Origin: Corythucha ciliata
Lineage: Eukaryota; Arthropoda; Insecta; Hemiptera; Tingidae
Length of the DNA stretch: 64,000 bases
Assembly: GCA_038030265.1 (NCBI GenBank)
Contig: CM075939.1
Location: 18,271,253-18,335,252 of the forward strand
Direction: 5' to 3'
Shown here: positions 11,179 through 22,733 of the stretch, in pieces
Position numbering within the stretch: position 1 is the first letter of the stretch
How the letters are laid out: every line of letters begins with the position of its first letter
The notes under the pieces: generated by a model
Told to the model about the DNA's origin: nothing
What the model saw: the letters and a program-made list of their open reading frames with translations, nothing else
Databases searched by the model: none
Position numbers and translations under genes: made by a program

Positions 11179-11283
11179 CCCCCTATTCCGTAACTCTTAT
11201 CGCGAGCATTAGCGAAATTAACAAGGTGAATCAGCTGAGAAATTTTGCTAACGCACGCGTTATGAGTTACAGAATAGGGGGGG
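11179..11283. repeat. Hairpin MITE, family 1, copy 2
   Basis: Arms CCCTATTCCGTAACTCTTAT and GTTATGAGTTACAGAATAGGG repeat the element at 82-190, including the middle AATCAGYTGAGAAATTT. The copies differ at several positions inside the arms, so each hairpin has decayed independently. Confidence 0.75.
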
Positions 11284-11586
11284 CCGACCTTTTATTAGTT
11301 GGTATTTCTGAAAGTTAATACCTTTTGTATTCTTCGAAAAACCTTTATTATTACCACAAGATGCATGACAAAATGAAATGTGTTAATCTATGCATCGTCA
11401 CGACGACAGAGCGTTTTCGTGAGATACATTTTTTTGCGGGGAAACTCGGGACTGAAACTGATTACACGGTAATAAAATAAAACACTGAGCGGTACCTAAT
11501 AAAAAGATCAAGGGTAATTCCTAAAAGCTCTTCGTCTTTTTAAAATGATGAACAACTAATTATTACAATGATAATATTAGTAATTA

Positions 11587-11660
11587 TGGTGAGATGATAG
11601 GCCTTGTATAAGCCTTATGCTGTCAAGGATAACCGTTATACAAGGCCTATCTTCTCACCA
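11587..11660. repeat. 74-bp hairpin with TTA target duplication
   Basis: TGGTGAGATGATAGGCCTTG and its near-exact complement bound a 74-bp element. TTA is present on both flanks (11584-11586 and 11661-11663). A 3-bp TTA duplication is typical of PIF/Harbinger-type transposition, though the termini are not a textbook match. Confidence 0.7.
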
Positions 11661-12428
11661 TTAGTAGTAGCTCCACCAAAATGGTGCTTGGCGTTCAAGG
11701 AGTGAGTTGCGACGGATTTGGCGTCGATCTAGCAAAGGCAAGTAGGCAAATAACTTATTTTTCCAAACACACTCAGATTATATTCATTAAAAAAACAACA
11801 AAAAAGTTACTTTGTTACTCAATTCTTATCTTTAGCAGGCAAGGGCAAGCCGGTCTTCAAGAACTGTCAGGAAAAGTTCAATACGCCCCAAACCCCTTCA
11901 AAGATGCTAGTGGATTGCGCAAAACGATTCTTTTGGCAGCTTGATTTAGCGTGAAGTGAATTCACTTTGAGATGAGTGGAACACTCCAACTCCAACTCCA
12001 ACCCCTCCTTCAAAAACCAGACACCCATTATGATTATTGTTTACCTACATTTTTATACGCTTAGTTTATCATTGTCACGTGACAAAAAGACCGACTGACA
12101 AGTGGTCTACGTGTAGTGGTGTAATACTGATACCATACAAGTGATTTTTTGAGCCACCCTGGTGCAATCAATTAGGGGATGATTCTGTAATTTGTATCGC
12201 GTATCAGTCATTAGCAAATCACGTGCTCTTATTGGTATTTATTAAGCGAAAAATGAGAATTACAACACGTGCTAAGGAATTGATAGATACTGAGGAAAAA
12301 ACAGCCAGATTCATCGTCTGGATTCTTCAATTCAAAGCAATGACGTTGCTCAATGAATAGTACAAAGCGTACAAGAGCAAACAAGGAAGTTAGATAAGGT
12401 AGTCATTGGTTTTTGATACTCATTAATT

Positions 12429-12517
12429 GATATAAATACATGTATTCTGTCGACTGATTTGTTCATTCAGACTCGGCTAGCCGCTAGCGATATCTGTTTC
12501 CTCAATAGTTTTAAAAC
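12429..12517 (+). promoter_or_regulatory. Core promoter and 5' UTR exon of the GMC gene
   Basis: TATAAATA at 12431-12438 is followed about 30 bp later by TTCATTCAGACT (12462-12473), a good arthropod initiator. A 5' splice site AAAAC|GTAAGT follows at 12517/12518. This predicts a short untranslated first exon of about 50 nt. Several AG acceptors precede the start codon; ATTTACAG ending at 12668 is one candidate. The arrangement is inferred from sequence motifs only. Confidence 0.55.
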
Positions 12518-12748
12518 GTAAGTTCGAAAATTATGACCCAGCTATTTTGAATCATACTTGTTTCCCTAAAACGGAAATAAAAAGTAACGCGAAGTCAGTG
12601 GTCAGCAGGACAATTCATACTACAGGTTTTCAAGAAGCAAACAACGCGCTGCAAACGAATATTTACAGGTCTGGCATAATGACTTGGTAGTCGGAGTTCT
12701 TAGATGCTAGTGTTCACGTGACTAACAATTAATTCCCGCTAATTAATA

Positions 12749-14700
12749 ATGTTCAGAATTCCCAGGATGGAGGGAGTTTGTCCAATTGAACGTCCAACGT
12801 ATTTGGCGGATTCCTGCCAAGGAGGGTCCACCGTTGCACTGTTTATGTCCCTCCTAGACTTGGTCATAAGAAGCAGCTTTCGCTCATCTAAACCCTGCTT
12901 TCAGTTTCCGAACAAACCACGGTACACCCGAACGGAGTATTACGATTTTATCGTTGTAGGAGGGGGAGTCGCAGGCAAGATAACTTTTTGTTTAAACAAG
13001 ATCCACCGCTATGTTGAAGTTTCTCAATTATGATAATATAGGGCCGGTCGTTGCTTCAAGACTGAGCGAAGGCGGCAAGTGGAGAGTGGCACTCTTAGAG
13101 GCCGGTCTCGATGAGCCGACCACCACGCAAGTGCCCGCCTTCTGGAGTAGTGCCGTCGGGTCTGACTTGGACTGGAAATTCGAAACACTGCCTGAGCAGA
13201 ACGCTTGTCTATCAACACAAGGAGTTTGCAAATGGCCAAGGGGGAAAATGCTCGGAGGAACTGGATCAATGTCTGGTAAATGTTAAAATATAATAAACAA
13301 ATACACGATGAAAATTAATTATTATTGTTTTCAATCTACCAGGAACGATGTACAACAGAGGGCACCGCTCTATTTACGACTCTTGGGCGAGTGAAGGAAA
13401 CTACGGATGGTCCTACGATAATGTTCTTAACTACTTTAAGAAGTCTGAAAAGAACTTGAATCCTGACATTGTCGAGAAATCTTTTCACGGATTCAGAGGA
13501 CCTATGACAGTACAGCAGTTCTCGTACGCTCCTCCGATTGCAGAAGATATACTGCAAGCAGGTGAAGAAATAGGCTTAGATGTTCGCGACTTGAACGGTG
13601 TCAATCAGACGGGCATTGCTATCGCTCAAATAATGGTTTATAACGGGCTACGAGCGAGTACTCCACGAATGTACCTACGACCTGAGACCTTCCCTTTAAA
13701 AAACTTGTACGTAAAGCTTAACGCGACGGTGACTAGAGTTTTGATAGAGACGGTCTATAAAAACTTCAAGAGAGCCAAAGGCGTTGAGTTATATCAAAAT
13801 GGAAGGAAGCAGACCATTTACGCCACCAAGGAAGTAATTCTTACAGCTGGAGCAATCGGTTCTCCTCATCTACTACTTTTGTCTGGAGTCGGACCAAAAG
13901 AAGATTTAGAAAAGCACAACATTGATGTAGTACAGGACTTGAAAGTTGGTCATAACTTACACAACCACGTCGGAACATCTGTTCCATTCACTGTGAACGA
14001 TCCAAATTACGAACCATCGCTGACTGCAAGTACAATTAACACGTATATCGCGAGCCAGAGTGGCCCAGTCGCGAGTAACGGATTAACACAAGTGACGTCT
14101 TTTATTCAAACGAGTTACTCAAGAGTCGCGCCTGACATTCAGCTCTTTTTCGACGGATATTCATCCACGTGCCCCGAATTAAAGTCAGAAAATAATACTA
14201 GGGTACCAATTACAATCAGACCAACGAATCTCATCCCCCTCAGTAGAGGTTACCTCACTCTGCGAAGCAATGATCCTTTCGACCCACCCATGATTTATGC
14301 CAACTACCTCACCGAAGAACAAGACGATCATGTTCTGGTCGAAGGCATTAAATGGGCCATTCGTTTGAGTCAAACGGAAGCGCTCCGAAAATGGGACATT
14401 CAACTCGACGAGACTCCTCTTGAAGATTGTGCAGGCCACGTCTTCGGCAGCGATGACTATTGGTATTGTGTCATTCACTCTTACACAGGACCGGAGAACC
14501 ACCAAGCCGGCTCGTGTAAAATGGGACCCCGTCCGGAAAATGGTGACGTCGTTGATCCTGAGTTGAGAGTTCACGGTATTCCTAACTTGAGAGTCATGGA
14601 CGCATCGGTATTCCCCCAAGTTCCAAACGCTAACCCTATACCAGGCATTATTATGGTTGCTGAAAAAGGCGCTGATATGGTTCGCTGGTCCTGGCCCTGA
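12749..14700 (+). CDS. GMC oxidoreductase (glucose dehydrogenase-like)
   Basis: Coding exons are 12749-12974, 13042-13275 and 13343-14700, joining in frame to 605 residues, the usual size for insect GMC proteins. The family uses FAD to oxidise alcohols or sugars, and many insect members are secreted. The FAD dinucleotide motif YYDFIVVGGGVAG lies near residue 70, its last Gly codon split by intron 1, with VVASRLSEGGKWRVALLEAG after it. LGGTGSMSGTMYNRG is the second GMC signature region and AGAIGSPHLLLLSGVG matches signature 2. Near the C-terminus NHQAGSCKMGP carries the catalytic His, and VDPELRVHGIPNLRVMDAS precedes N-A-N-P. Intron 1 (67 bp) uses a GC donor, CAG|GCAAGA. Intron 2 (67 bp) is GT-AG. 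The N-terminus has the family's CPIE..TYL...C.GG block but no clear signal peptide, so an upstream coding exon is possible. An alternative start is the Met at 12767. Confidence 0.93.
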
Positions 14701-14804
14701 TGATAGCAAGTTGAAAGAATATGCCGCGTTACCGTTCAAGTATACTAGTGATCTGTTGACATTTTTACACAGTACCTGCTTCTTTACGAATACTAAACAG
14801 CGAA

Positions 14805-14810
14805 AATAAA
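14805..14810 (+). terminator. Polyadenylation signal of the GMC gene
   Basis: AATAAA lies 105 bp after the TGA stop at 14698-14700. A further AATAAA occurs near 14969. No experimental end is available. Confidence 0.6.
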
Positions 14811-14849
14811 TTATACTATTAGTGTCTTTATGCATAGTACATATGCACA

Positions 14850-16205
14850 TATGTACATTTATGCATGACAATTTTGTTAAAAAATGTGTCGATGCAAAAA
14901 AGTATTAATATTTTTAGTTACCAATTTGTTTTATTATGTGCTCGTATTGTTACGAGCTTGTTGTGAAAAATAAAAATATTGAGAATGATGGTACCTATTT
15001 TTCCAAATATTTAGGGCCACATTCGGAGATCTCCCTCAAAGTTCCGGATTCCTTTTAAAAATGACTTTCACAAACCATATTCAGACGTTAAAGGAGCCTG
15101 CCACAATGCTTCATTTTTCGACGGAAGATTTCATAGATCATTGATAGACACATCCTGACTCACGATCACACCACGAGCACAAAGATGAAGAAGTAGCTAG
15201 GAGATGCCCAAAAAAAGCCTTTGAAGTGAATTGAACATTCTAACTAGTGGGCGTGGTCTATTTATACCACAGCTGAATCCTATTGGTCGGAAGGCTTCAA
15301 ATTCGATTTTTTATTTCTTTTCTTGAGAATAGGAAACGTGCTCGTGGGTTCGAAGCCTACCTTGGGAGCAATTTTTTCTCGGAGCACAAAACAAGTAAAA
15401 ATCGTGAGTATTTAATTTAAAGATTAACTTCATTATTTTCAGCCTCCCCACTCCCTCGAATTCGCAGTTGTGACTACGGGGTCACAGTCGTAGAAAAGGG
15501 TCTTCTAAATTCAATTAATGAGGAAATTTCATCCAGACATTTTTCGGTCTGAATTATCGAATCCAGTCCGAATCCAGCAGCTTTGGGGCCCAAAATTGAT
15601 TGATAGCGTGGTTGGGTGGTTATATCGCAATATTTTTGCCATGACATTCAGTGTGAGGACTTTTCTGACCGCTCCATATGAAATGTCGACTTCTAAAGGC
15701 TTGCGGTTTGTATAGTATCCCCGTGGTACTGTTGGGGGCGGGGTAGAGAGGACACGACTTTCGGTATACCCGGAACGCAAAAGGATGAGAACTACCGCGC
15801 TCTTTCCTCGGTCATTCTCGGTTCTTAAATTTCTTCACTATAGTGGGTGCGAATGGCAGACCGAGTTATGACATTGGGGTGACAAATGACAGCTTTTTTT
15901 AATAAACTGGCTCTTGAAGTAAATTGTCGGTTAAACTTACATTATTCATGATCCGATTAGTGAGTTCCTAGCACTGAAACTTGTTTGGGTCTTTCTTCGC
16001 TTATACACTGATGATGACCCCTACCTCCACCCCAGATATAATCCAGAAGTGTCCCATTTTTTCACTCAGTCCACCTGGTCACCTTACCTTACGTGTCACG
16101 ACCTGAGCCGGCTGCATTTCGCAATTGGCCAGTGTCGGAGAGACTCACAAACCACATCCAGCTCGAATTGGAATTCATGCATTAAAAAATGGGCTAAAAA
16201 TTGTA

Positions 16206-16253
<48 letters not shown>

Positions 16254-17084
16254 GGATTAGAAATGGATTTTCGATCAGACGATTCGTTAATTTTGTAGTT
16301 TTTGCTCGCTTTAGCCCGTTTTCAGATGCCAAACAAATTTCCTCACAAGCGATGACCCTGGAGTCCGTCAAACCGCCCCAGGGTTGATATAGCGGGCGAT
16401 TTTCACGAGGTGCCTCTTGCAACTGAGTAGACCTTCCTTGATCATTCTCAGATGACGTATGTGAAGCGTTGACTTCACACTCACACATTTTCTGTGCGTC
16501 GGCTCGTGTTCGTGAGTTTTTCTTCGCTCGCTATGTTGTCTTTTTCCTGCGATAAGGTCGAGCGTATTTCTCTTTGCTCTCGTTGAGTTGTAAGTAATAC
16601 GCCTATGGAATTTTCATGCTAATTTTTTGTACTTGCAAGGCTGTAAAGAAGTTGGTTGAGAGGGATTCTACTTAGCAAATAAGAGTGCAATATTCTCTCC
16701 TCAGTTATCAACATTAATAAAGATAATTATCCGCACCTGTGAAAATGGCCAAATGGGCTCACCTGCTAAGGATGCTTAAAATAACCCAATTCAGGACCGT
16801 CACTCCCCCAATATAGAAAAAGAATCACAGCGTTTAATAAGACAATACTTTAATAAGAAGCCATAATTGCTTTTATTTTGTTTATAGATTTTATTTTTAG
16901 TGCCTCAAGACATTTATTGCACAGCAGTTTCTCACTGTTCTTCTTCATTCCCAAGCTTTGAAGAGTGAATATATTTTTAGTGAAAATAAGCCGTTTAATT
17001 TTCATAAAACGGGCTTCCCTTGACTTTAAAGCGAGTTAAGTCTTATCAGTGAAGATAATAAAGTAACTGTTTTTGTTTGTGCAG
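14850..17084. other. Intergenic, no gene seen
   Basis: Apart from the long A run at 16207-16252 there is no recognisable element. A tRNA-like GGGTTCGAAGCC at about 15347 lacks a matching D-arm or acceptor. The overlapping 83-130 codon frames on both strands near 15529-15780 and 16049-16488 have no family features, and the latter is generated by the A run. Confidence 0.4.
16207..16252 (+). repeat. Poly(A) run of 46
   Basis: An uninterrupted run of 46 A, far longer than other homopolymers here. It may mark the tail of a retroposed sequence on the plus strand, but no element body is recognised upstream and no flanking duplication is evident. Confidence 0.9.
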
Positions 17085-17147
17085 ATTTCGTCGAAGAGAA
17101 TGAAATATCTCCCACCGCCACCGAGCAGAGCTCGTATAACTCAGAAG
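17085..17147 (+). CDS. Orphan internal exon-like segment
   Basis: A 63-nt open segment sits between a strong acceptor (TTTTTGTTTGTGCAG) and a donor (CAGAAG|GTAAAG). Read in phase 1 at both ends it gives FVEENEISPTATEQSSYNSE, acidic and low in hydrophobics. A symmetric phase 1-1 exon could be included or skipped without changing frame. No partner exon is recognised nearby, so the gene and even its reality are uncertain. Confidence 0.35.
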
Positions 17148-18232
17148 GTAAAGCTTCTAAAACGCTAACTATAGACGAAATTTACGTGACTATAGTTTTG
17201 AGCCTATTAACGCTTAGTATCAGTTGATCACGATAACTTTATCACAATCTTCCGTTTGTAAATAATTATGAATAAAAGCAATTATAAGAATCAATGTAAT
17301 CGCCATGGTGCTCCATGTCTTGTAAATAACTAGACGATAAATTATTTAATGAATTCATTGTATTTATAGAATTTTTCGTTATAAATAACAGAATGGTAAC
17401 CAGATGAGTAAAATGTAAACCTATCGAACAATAAGCAAACTGTGGCGCTTCCTCAATCTCTGTTGACGATTGAACAATTATGATGTATGTGCTCGAGGAC
17501 ATTAAACTAATAGTTATGCAAATTTGAATTAATTTGTGGTTTTTGAAACCTAACTAAAAAACCTAAAGTATGTTTCCCTCTCAAGTTACAAATAAATAAC
17601 AATAAAAATCTTTCGCTGATACCATTTCATGTTGGGAGAATAATTTCAATTTGCCTTCTTGTCACTCAAAAACCAGTGCTCGTTTCACCGCTTGTCAATC
17701 TTTCAAAAAGCTCTTTTCCGAGGACTCCCTGCAGTGCCACCCCCACATCACCGCCGCCACCACCACCACCTGAAACACTCCCCACGGTCCCATACTTTTC
17801 CTACGTGAGGACGAATGAAAATTAGATCATGCGGATCCCTTCCACACCAGGTCCATTCCTCGTACATGATTCTCTGTGCAGATTAGAAACGTATGAGAGA
17901 AGGCGTAACAGACCGTTGAAAATAATTACGAAGGTGTCACGCGTCAAAAAACTGATTCGTTGAAGCGCAGTTGGGGCAGTGTGAATTGGCTGTAAGACTG
18001 TTTTGTTTTTAAAAAAGAATAATTTGCTAAAAGTGAAAGCTATTTATCTTCCTGACTTTTAAATTTGTTAAACTTGAGAACGAGACTTCAACACAAAAAC
18101 CAATGAGAAATTACTTTTGAAAAACCGTGAAAAATCAAAACTACTCAAGTTCATAAAAAATTACAAAAGGAATTCTCACTGGAGGACCTTTTGAGCGGCT
18201 GAGCAGTTTTATTTACCCGACAGAAAAATTAA
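17148..18232. other. Intergenic, no gene seen
   Basis: AT-rich, with a CACCGCCGCCACCACCACC run near 17747. No other gene, RNA or repeat structure is recognised. Confidence 0.4.
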
Positions 18233-18369
18233 GGGCCGTATTCATAGTCGTCACTCAACATGAGTATTTACTTATTTCAATTAAAATATATCACTCACTA
18301 ATTAGAACGGACTATTTAAACCCGTTTAAGCAAACACTCGGCTTGAGTGATACTGTATGAATACGCCCC
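18233..18369. repeat. Harbinger-type MITE (GGGSCGTATTCATA termini)
   Basis: Termini GGGCCGTATTCATAGTCGTC and GGGGCGTATTCATACAGTAT (as complement) bound 137 bp. TAA flanks both ends (18230-18232 and 18370-18372). A 3-bp TWA duplication with G-rich termini is the PIF/Harbinger pattern. Relatives occur at about 51691-51845, and as fragments at about 58758-58825 and 9281-9300. Confidence 0.8.
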
Positions 18370-18372
18370 TAA

Positions 18373-21300
18373 GTCTGTTCTTGACGTGGCCAATTGGTCA
18401 TTAACCACGCTATAGACATTTGTATGTACGCGGCGTGCAATCCTTCAGGAAGAAGAGGGTGTATTTCCCAAAATCTTTCAACTATTAAATACTGATCTTT
18501 GGTTGACTGTATAATATTAAAGCAATGGATTTCGAAATAAAATGAATTAAGGAATTATGTCCGAAGAGGTCTTCGCAGCCCTTCTCCTCCTGGACGCACC
18601 TTGAGCCACTTTTTCTCCTCGGAGCAAATAAACATTTCATTTTTTTTTATCTCAAAAGACGAAAAAAAGGTTAAGTCGAGAATCCGAGTATAAAAAATGA
18701 TTTAGCGAAAGGAGAAAGTAGTACGGCAAAACGCGATGTGCGGCGTGCAGGGGGGTGCAGATATGGTAATGAGTGGAGGAGTCGAGAGGCGTGTAAGTTT
18801 AGCGCTGAGTTTACACAAAAAAACCAACAATCCGAGGGAAGCTGCCGAGGTCAGCTTGATTATGAATCCACCGCTGTGAGTTCAAGAGAAGATGGTTTTG
18901 GTTCCTGGCCCCAGTAGTGAGGGGGTTGAAGGGGGTGAACGACAAGGATAGACTACAAGGCGGACTACTATAGGCGAGAGGAAGAGTTCCACCGCCGCCA
19001 TTCCACGGTTCCTCACCCCTCAAAGTCCAATTGTTTGCCAAACCTCTTTCTACTTCAATTCTTCAACTCTTTTCATTCCATCTATAATTTTCTTTCTGTT
19101 CTTCGCGCACTGACATTAATTAGTTACAAATGCCTGCCCGCAGAACAAACTTATCCCCTTCACCAGTTAATTTCGAAATGTTTGGAAGTATTAAACCAAA
19201 ATTAACTTCACCACATTCTTGTACCGTACTTCACTTAATATCCCAAGCAAAACGCGTTGTGATTTATGAATGCTAGAGGATATTAAACATTCAAGATTTT
19301 CGGCGACCCTCTTTAAAGCATGTTCAGAAGGAATGTTCGCGTAATAAACCAATGTAAAATGTAATTTCTGTTCTCTCTGTTATGATGATAAATCTGTCCA
19401 TTTCACCTAGAAGACGCTATTCTTTGGATAACATCTTTGAATCCGAGCAAAAGTCTCCTCTCTTACACCCAAAGATCGAAAATAATATAATCCTTTCCAA
19501 CAAGTGAGGGGAAGCACAGTTGTAGCTCAGATTAACTAGAAACACTGGAGAACCGAAGGAATAAGGATCTCCGAGGGAGGGGCTTACAAGACGAAGACAA
19601 TCTTGAAATGTTACTCTTTGCATGAATATGCAAGTATTATAGTGCGTTCTGTGTGTGCCGAGAATTATACGGTGCTAAGCAAGTGGGAGGGAATGGCAGG
19701 GTTTTGAATGAACAGGGAGAGGAGGGAGTTTTAAAACAACAAGAGGGTGGAGGAGGATGGCAATGGGAAACAGAATTCGTCTTTTCCTTATGCTTCAGTT
19801 TTGGTTTTGGTAGTAGGGGAGTGATACCACTACAGCTAAGGAATTACATTGTACGGCACTAGTACGGCATTACGCCATCTTTGGTCCCCTTCAATCAGTA
19901 TTATTGACGGAAAAAAGAAGAGGTCAAATGGAGCACCCGCCCCTCCCATGCTTTGGAATGTATAACGTATCTTTATATGATCATCTTCGTTTCTAGACAG
20001 TTCACACCTTTATTAACATTTATTAATAATAACATTTTTATTAAATCGTCGGTTTTGTCATTTTCAGCGGCACAATAATTATTCATAAATCTATTTTATA
20101 AGGTATATTTATGCTAAAATAGAGCATAAATCGTGATCCGTTCGTAAAATAACCCAACAGTTAATAAATACATGATTTTTGAAGTTTTAGATCATTTCAA
20201 ATACGCCAGCTAGCATGTTTGTGCCATATGCGCCTTCCGAGGAGAAAAAAAAAAAAAAAAAGTCGCCTGTAACGTTGCTGTTGGAGAGCGGTTTGTTGTG
20301 TTTCTTTGCCTTATTTTCTACTGGAGCTTTCCAATAATAAAACAATGGATGATAAAAAGATGAGCTATTTAGAGGCATGAAAAGGGCAGAGAATACAAGG
20401 GATATTACGTTGTGCAAAATGTTGGTTTTGGCGGGATTTCAAATATGCCAACACAACTTTTGTTAATAAATAAAAAAAATTTCCGAAAAGTTTTAAATTT
20501 TAATTTATTTATTTACATGGAAGGATTGATATGCCTAATCGAAAAAGAAATATTTTGGAAAATCTGAAACTTCCTCATTGTCCATGCAACCATTTTTGGG
20601 GCGTAAATAGTTTGTTTGGGCAATTTTAGAGCGCACCACTCATGCCGTTTTAAAGGGTGATAGCAGTCAGTGAATTAGCACGAAGAATTATTACAGAAAT
20701 CAATCGGTCTGTGAGAGGAAGAGAGGAGATTGAGCAATAACGTGGAGACGCCCGTACCACTCCAACTTATTTAAAATCAACTGATACTGCGCTAACGAGG
20801 TTGTTTGTGTTACTCATCAAGTATATTCAATTTGCCCCAGCGTGAGTATGATATTTCGGGCAAAAACCTTTTAATACCGCACCCACCGTACATCCTCAGA
20901 CATGAATGACGATTACTAGGCGTTAATAGGGGTGCGCGTGGGACTGGAAATAAAAAGTCCCGTCCCGCAATTTTTGGTCCCTCGTCCCGTCTCGCAGCCC
21001 CTCCCGCACACTCAAGCCCCGTCCCGCGCGGGATTTCCCGCATGCACCACGGGACAAAAAGTACATGCTCAAATAACCCCTCCCCCCTCAACCAGATATT
21101 TTTGAAATCATTTTCTGGAGGTCTGACCAATAAATATCCGGTGGGGGGCACCCCTTTTCCATTGGCGAATGCAGAAAATTGATTAGGAGGGGAAGAATTT
21201 CGACATATTGACAATTATGGTCCCCCTTCTCAACACCATGACCGGGGGGAATCACGAGATTTTCTTTCTCTAACTCGAAAGATACAGCCTCCACACAGTG

Positions 21301-21389
21301 GTGGAACAACACCTATCGTTGCCCGGGGTGGAAATCTCTTGGGGGTCCTTTAGTCTCTAATTAAACTAGGAATATACTTTTTAGCAGCG
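18373..21389. other. Intergenic, no gene seen
   Basis: No recognisable gene. It contains a 16-18 bp A run near 20246, AT-rich blocks, and a GC-rich stretch at 20930-21060 with repeated GTCCCGTCCCGC and complementary GCGGGA words that could fold. The 134-codon minus frame 20810-21214 crosses this stretch and shows no family features. Confidence 0.4.
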
Positions 21390-22267
21390 TTGAAGTACAT
21401 GTTTTTCTTAATTTTAGCCACGAAATTGCATACTAAAACTGCGTATGCGCGTTTTATCAATTCTATCCACGAATTAGCTCATTTTCTCATTTTTAACTGC
21501 GACTTGGCGCTTTTTATAAGCTCTTAGCCGTGAAGTTGCCTGAAGAATTCGCAAATTAGGTAGCGTTTGAGCCCTCTCTCCAATTTTATCCGTAAATTAT
21601 CAATTTTTCTAAATTTAAGCTGTGAATTGGCGCTTTTCTCCATTTCAAGTACCAATTCGTGTTTTTCTCCATTTATTATCCGCTTAGCGCTTTTTCTCAA
21701 TTTTATTCCCAAAGTTCCCCAAGAATCCACAAAAAGGCATTTTCTCAATTTCAGCTGTCAATTAGCCTTTTTACCTTCAATTTCATCAGGTCATGAGCAC
21801 ATTTTCTAACTTTGGCGCTTTTTCTCGATTTTATCCGTAAAATTGCAATTTTGCATACCATACTTGAGAATTAAAGTTTTTCTCAATTTCAGTCCCAGCC
21901 GTTTTCTGTAAATTCGCGCTTTTGCTCAATTTTTAAAGCTGCCGAATTGTAAAAATTTATCATAATAGCGTGTTTCTCTATTTCTATGTCCAATTAATTT
22001 ATGTTTGTTTGGTTGAAGTTAAGTTATGTGTTTTTTTATTTATTATTCTTATTTATAATATTATTATATTATTATCATTATATATTATATAATAACGTTA
22101 TAATATTATTCTCTATTTTTAGACTCGAATTCGCGTTGTTCTCTATTTTATACGTGAATTAGCGATTTTCTCAGTTTCAGCCCGAAGTTTCCCCCAAGAA
22201 CCGGCGAGTTGGAGTTTTCTCATTTTCAGCAGCGAATTAGCGTTTTTTCTAAATTTCAGCAGTAAAT
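21390..22267. repeat. Diverged ~30-bp minisatellite field, left part
   Basis: Repeating units approximate TTTTCTCAATTTTAGCCGTG followed by AATTAGCGC, about 28-31 bp each. GAATTAGC-like anchors fall near 21471, 21501, 21624, 21652 and 21682. Individual units differ widely, so this is an old array. The centre (22040-22110) is an AT-only stretch. The array resumes at 22734 after a TIR insertion. Confidence 0.8.
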
Positions 22268-22733
22268 TATAGTCTGTCTACTTAGGGACGGACTCTCGAA
22301 CGTTTTGCTTCATTTCGATAGTTCGATGAAAATATTAAAGAACTAAAAAAAAAAAAAAAAAAAACTATTCCGCACTTTGGTTTAGAAAAATAAATGAACC
22401 ATTTTGCTCCTCCCAAAGAAGGCACGAAATTGTACTTTTCTTTTGTATCCCCCCTCCCTCTGTGCGAAAAAAATATGTATGAACCTCGTCACGAGCAAAG
22501 TGTCTTTTCTAACGTCGCGAGATGTATGTCCACCCTCGGCTTCGCCTTGGGCTAACCAACCTCCCTCGGTTAGAAAAGTTGCAATTTGCTCCCTAGGTTC
22601 ACAATATACTATTTCTGTGGGCACTATGGATACGTGTAGACGTTACAAGGTGCATTATTTTTAGAAGGGGCAAAGGGGAAGCTCATTTCACTAAATCTAC
22701 GGGCGGGCGAGAGTCCGTACGTGGACAGACCAT
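22268..22733. mobile_element. TIR element inserted in the minisatellite
   Basis: Inverted termini read TATAGTCTGTCTACTTAGGG and TATGGTCTGTCCACGTACGG (complement), both continuing ACGGACTCTCG or CGGACTCTCG. They bound 466 bp that interrupt the repeat array, whose units continue on either side. The interior holds an 80-codon minus frame (22382-22624) overlapping an 86-codon plus frame, neither recognisable, plus an A run. Probably a non-autonomous DNA transposon; a TA-like flank is visible but the duplication is not certain. Confidence 0.7.

Larger units (their letters stand above)
9766..12428. other. Intergenic, hairpin elements only
   Basis: Holds the hairpins at 10607-10712, 11179-11283 and 11587-11660, listed separately. 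The 87-codon frame at 11681-11944 is discussed as rejected. No convincing gene is seen between the MITE at 9322 and the GMC promoter. Confidence 0.4.

Noticed and set aside
11681..11944. 87-codon frame starting MVLGVQGVSCDGFGVD, with intron-like TTCTTATCTTTAG inside
   Set aside because: A two-exon reading with a GC donor (AAG|GCAAGT) is possible, but neither half resembles a known family and two frames stay open in the second half.
14185..14871. 228-codon minus-strand frame
   Set aside because: It lies antisense to exon 3 of the GMC gene, whose plus-strand protein has all family signatures; the minus frame matches nothing.
15320..15370. tRNA-like GTGGGTTCGAAGCCTACC
   Set aside because: Only the T-arm half looks like a tRNA. 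There is no D-arm, anticodon arm or pairing acceptor stem upstream.
16096..16488. 130-codon minus frame and 112-codon plus frame
   Set aside because: Both run through the 46-base A run (poly-Phe or poly-Lys) and have no other coding character.
20930..21060. GC-rich GTCCCGTCCCGC stretch as a CRISPR-like or regulatory array
   Set aside because: Repeats are short, irregular and overlapping with no spacers; this is a eukaryotic window. It is more likely a transposon end.
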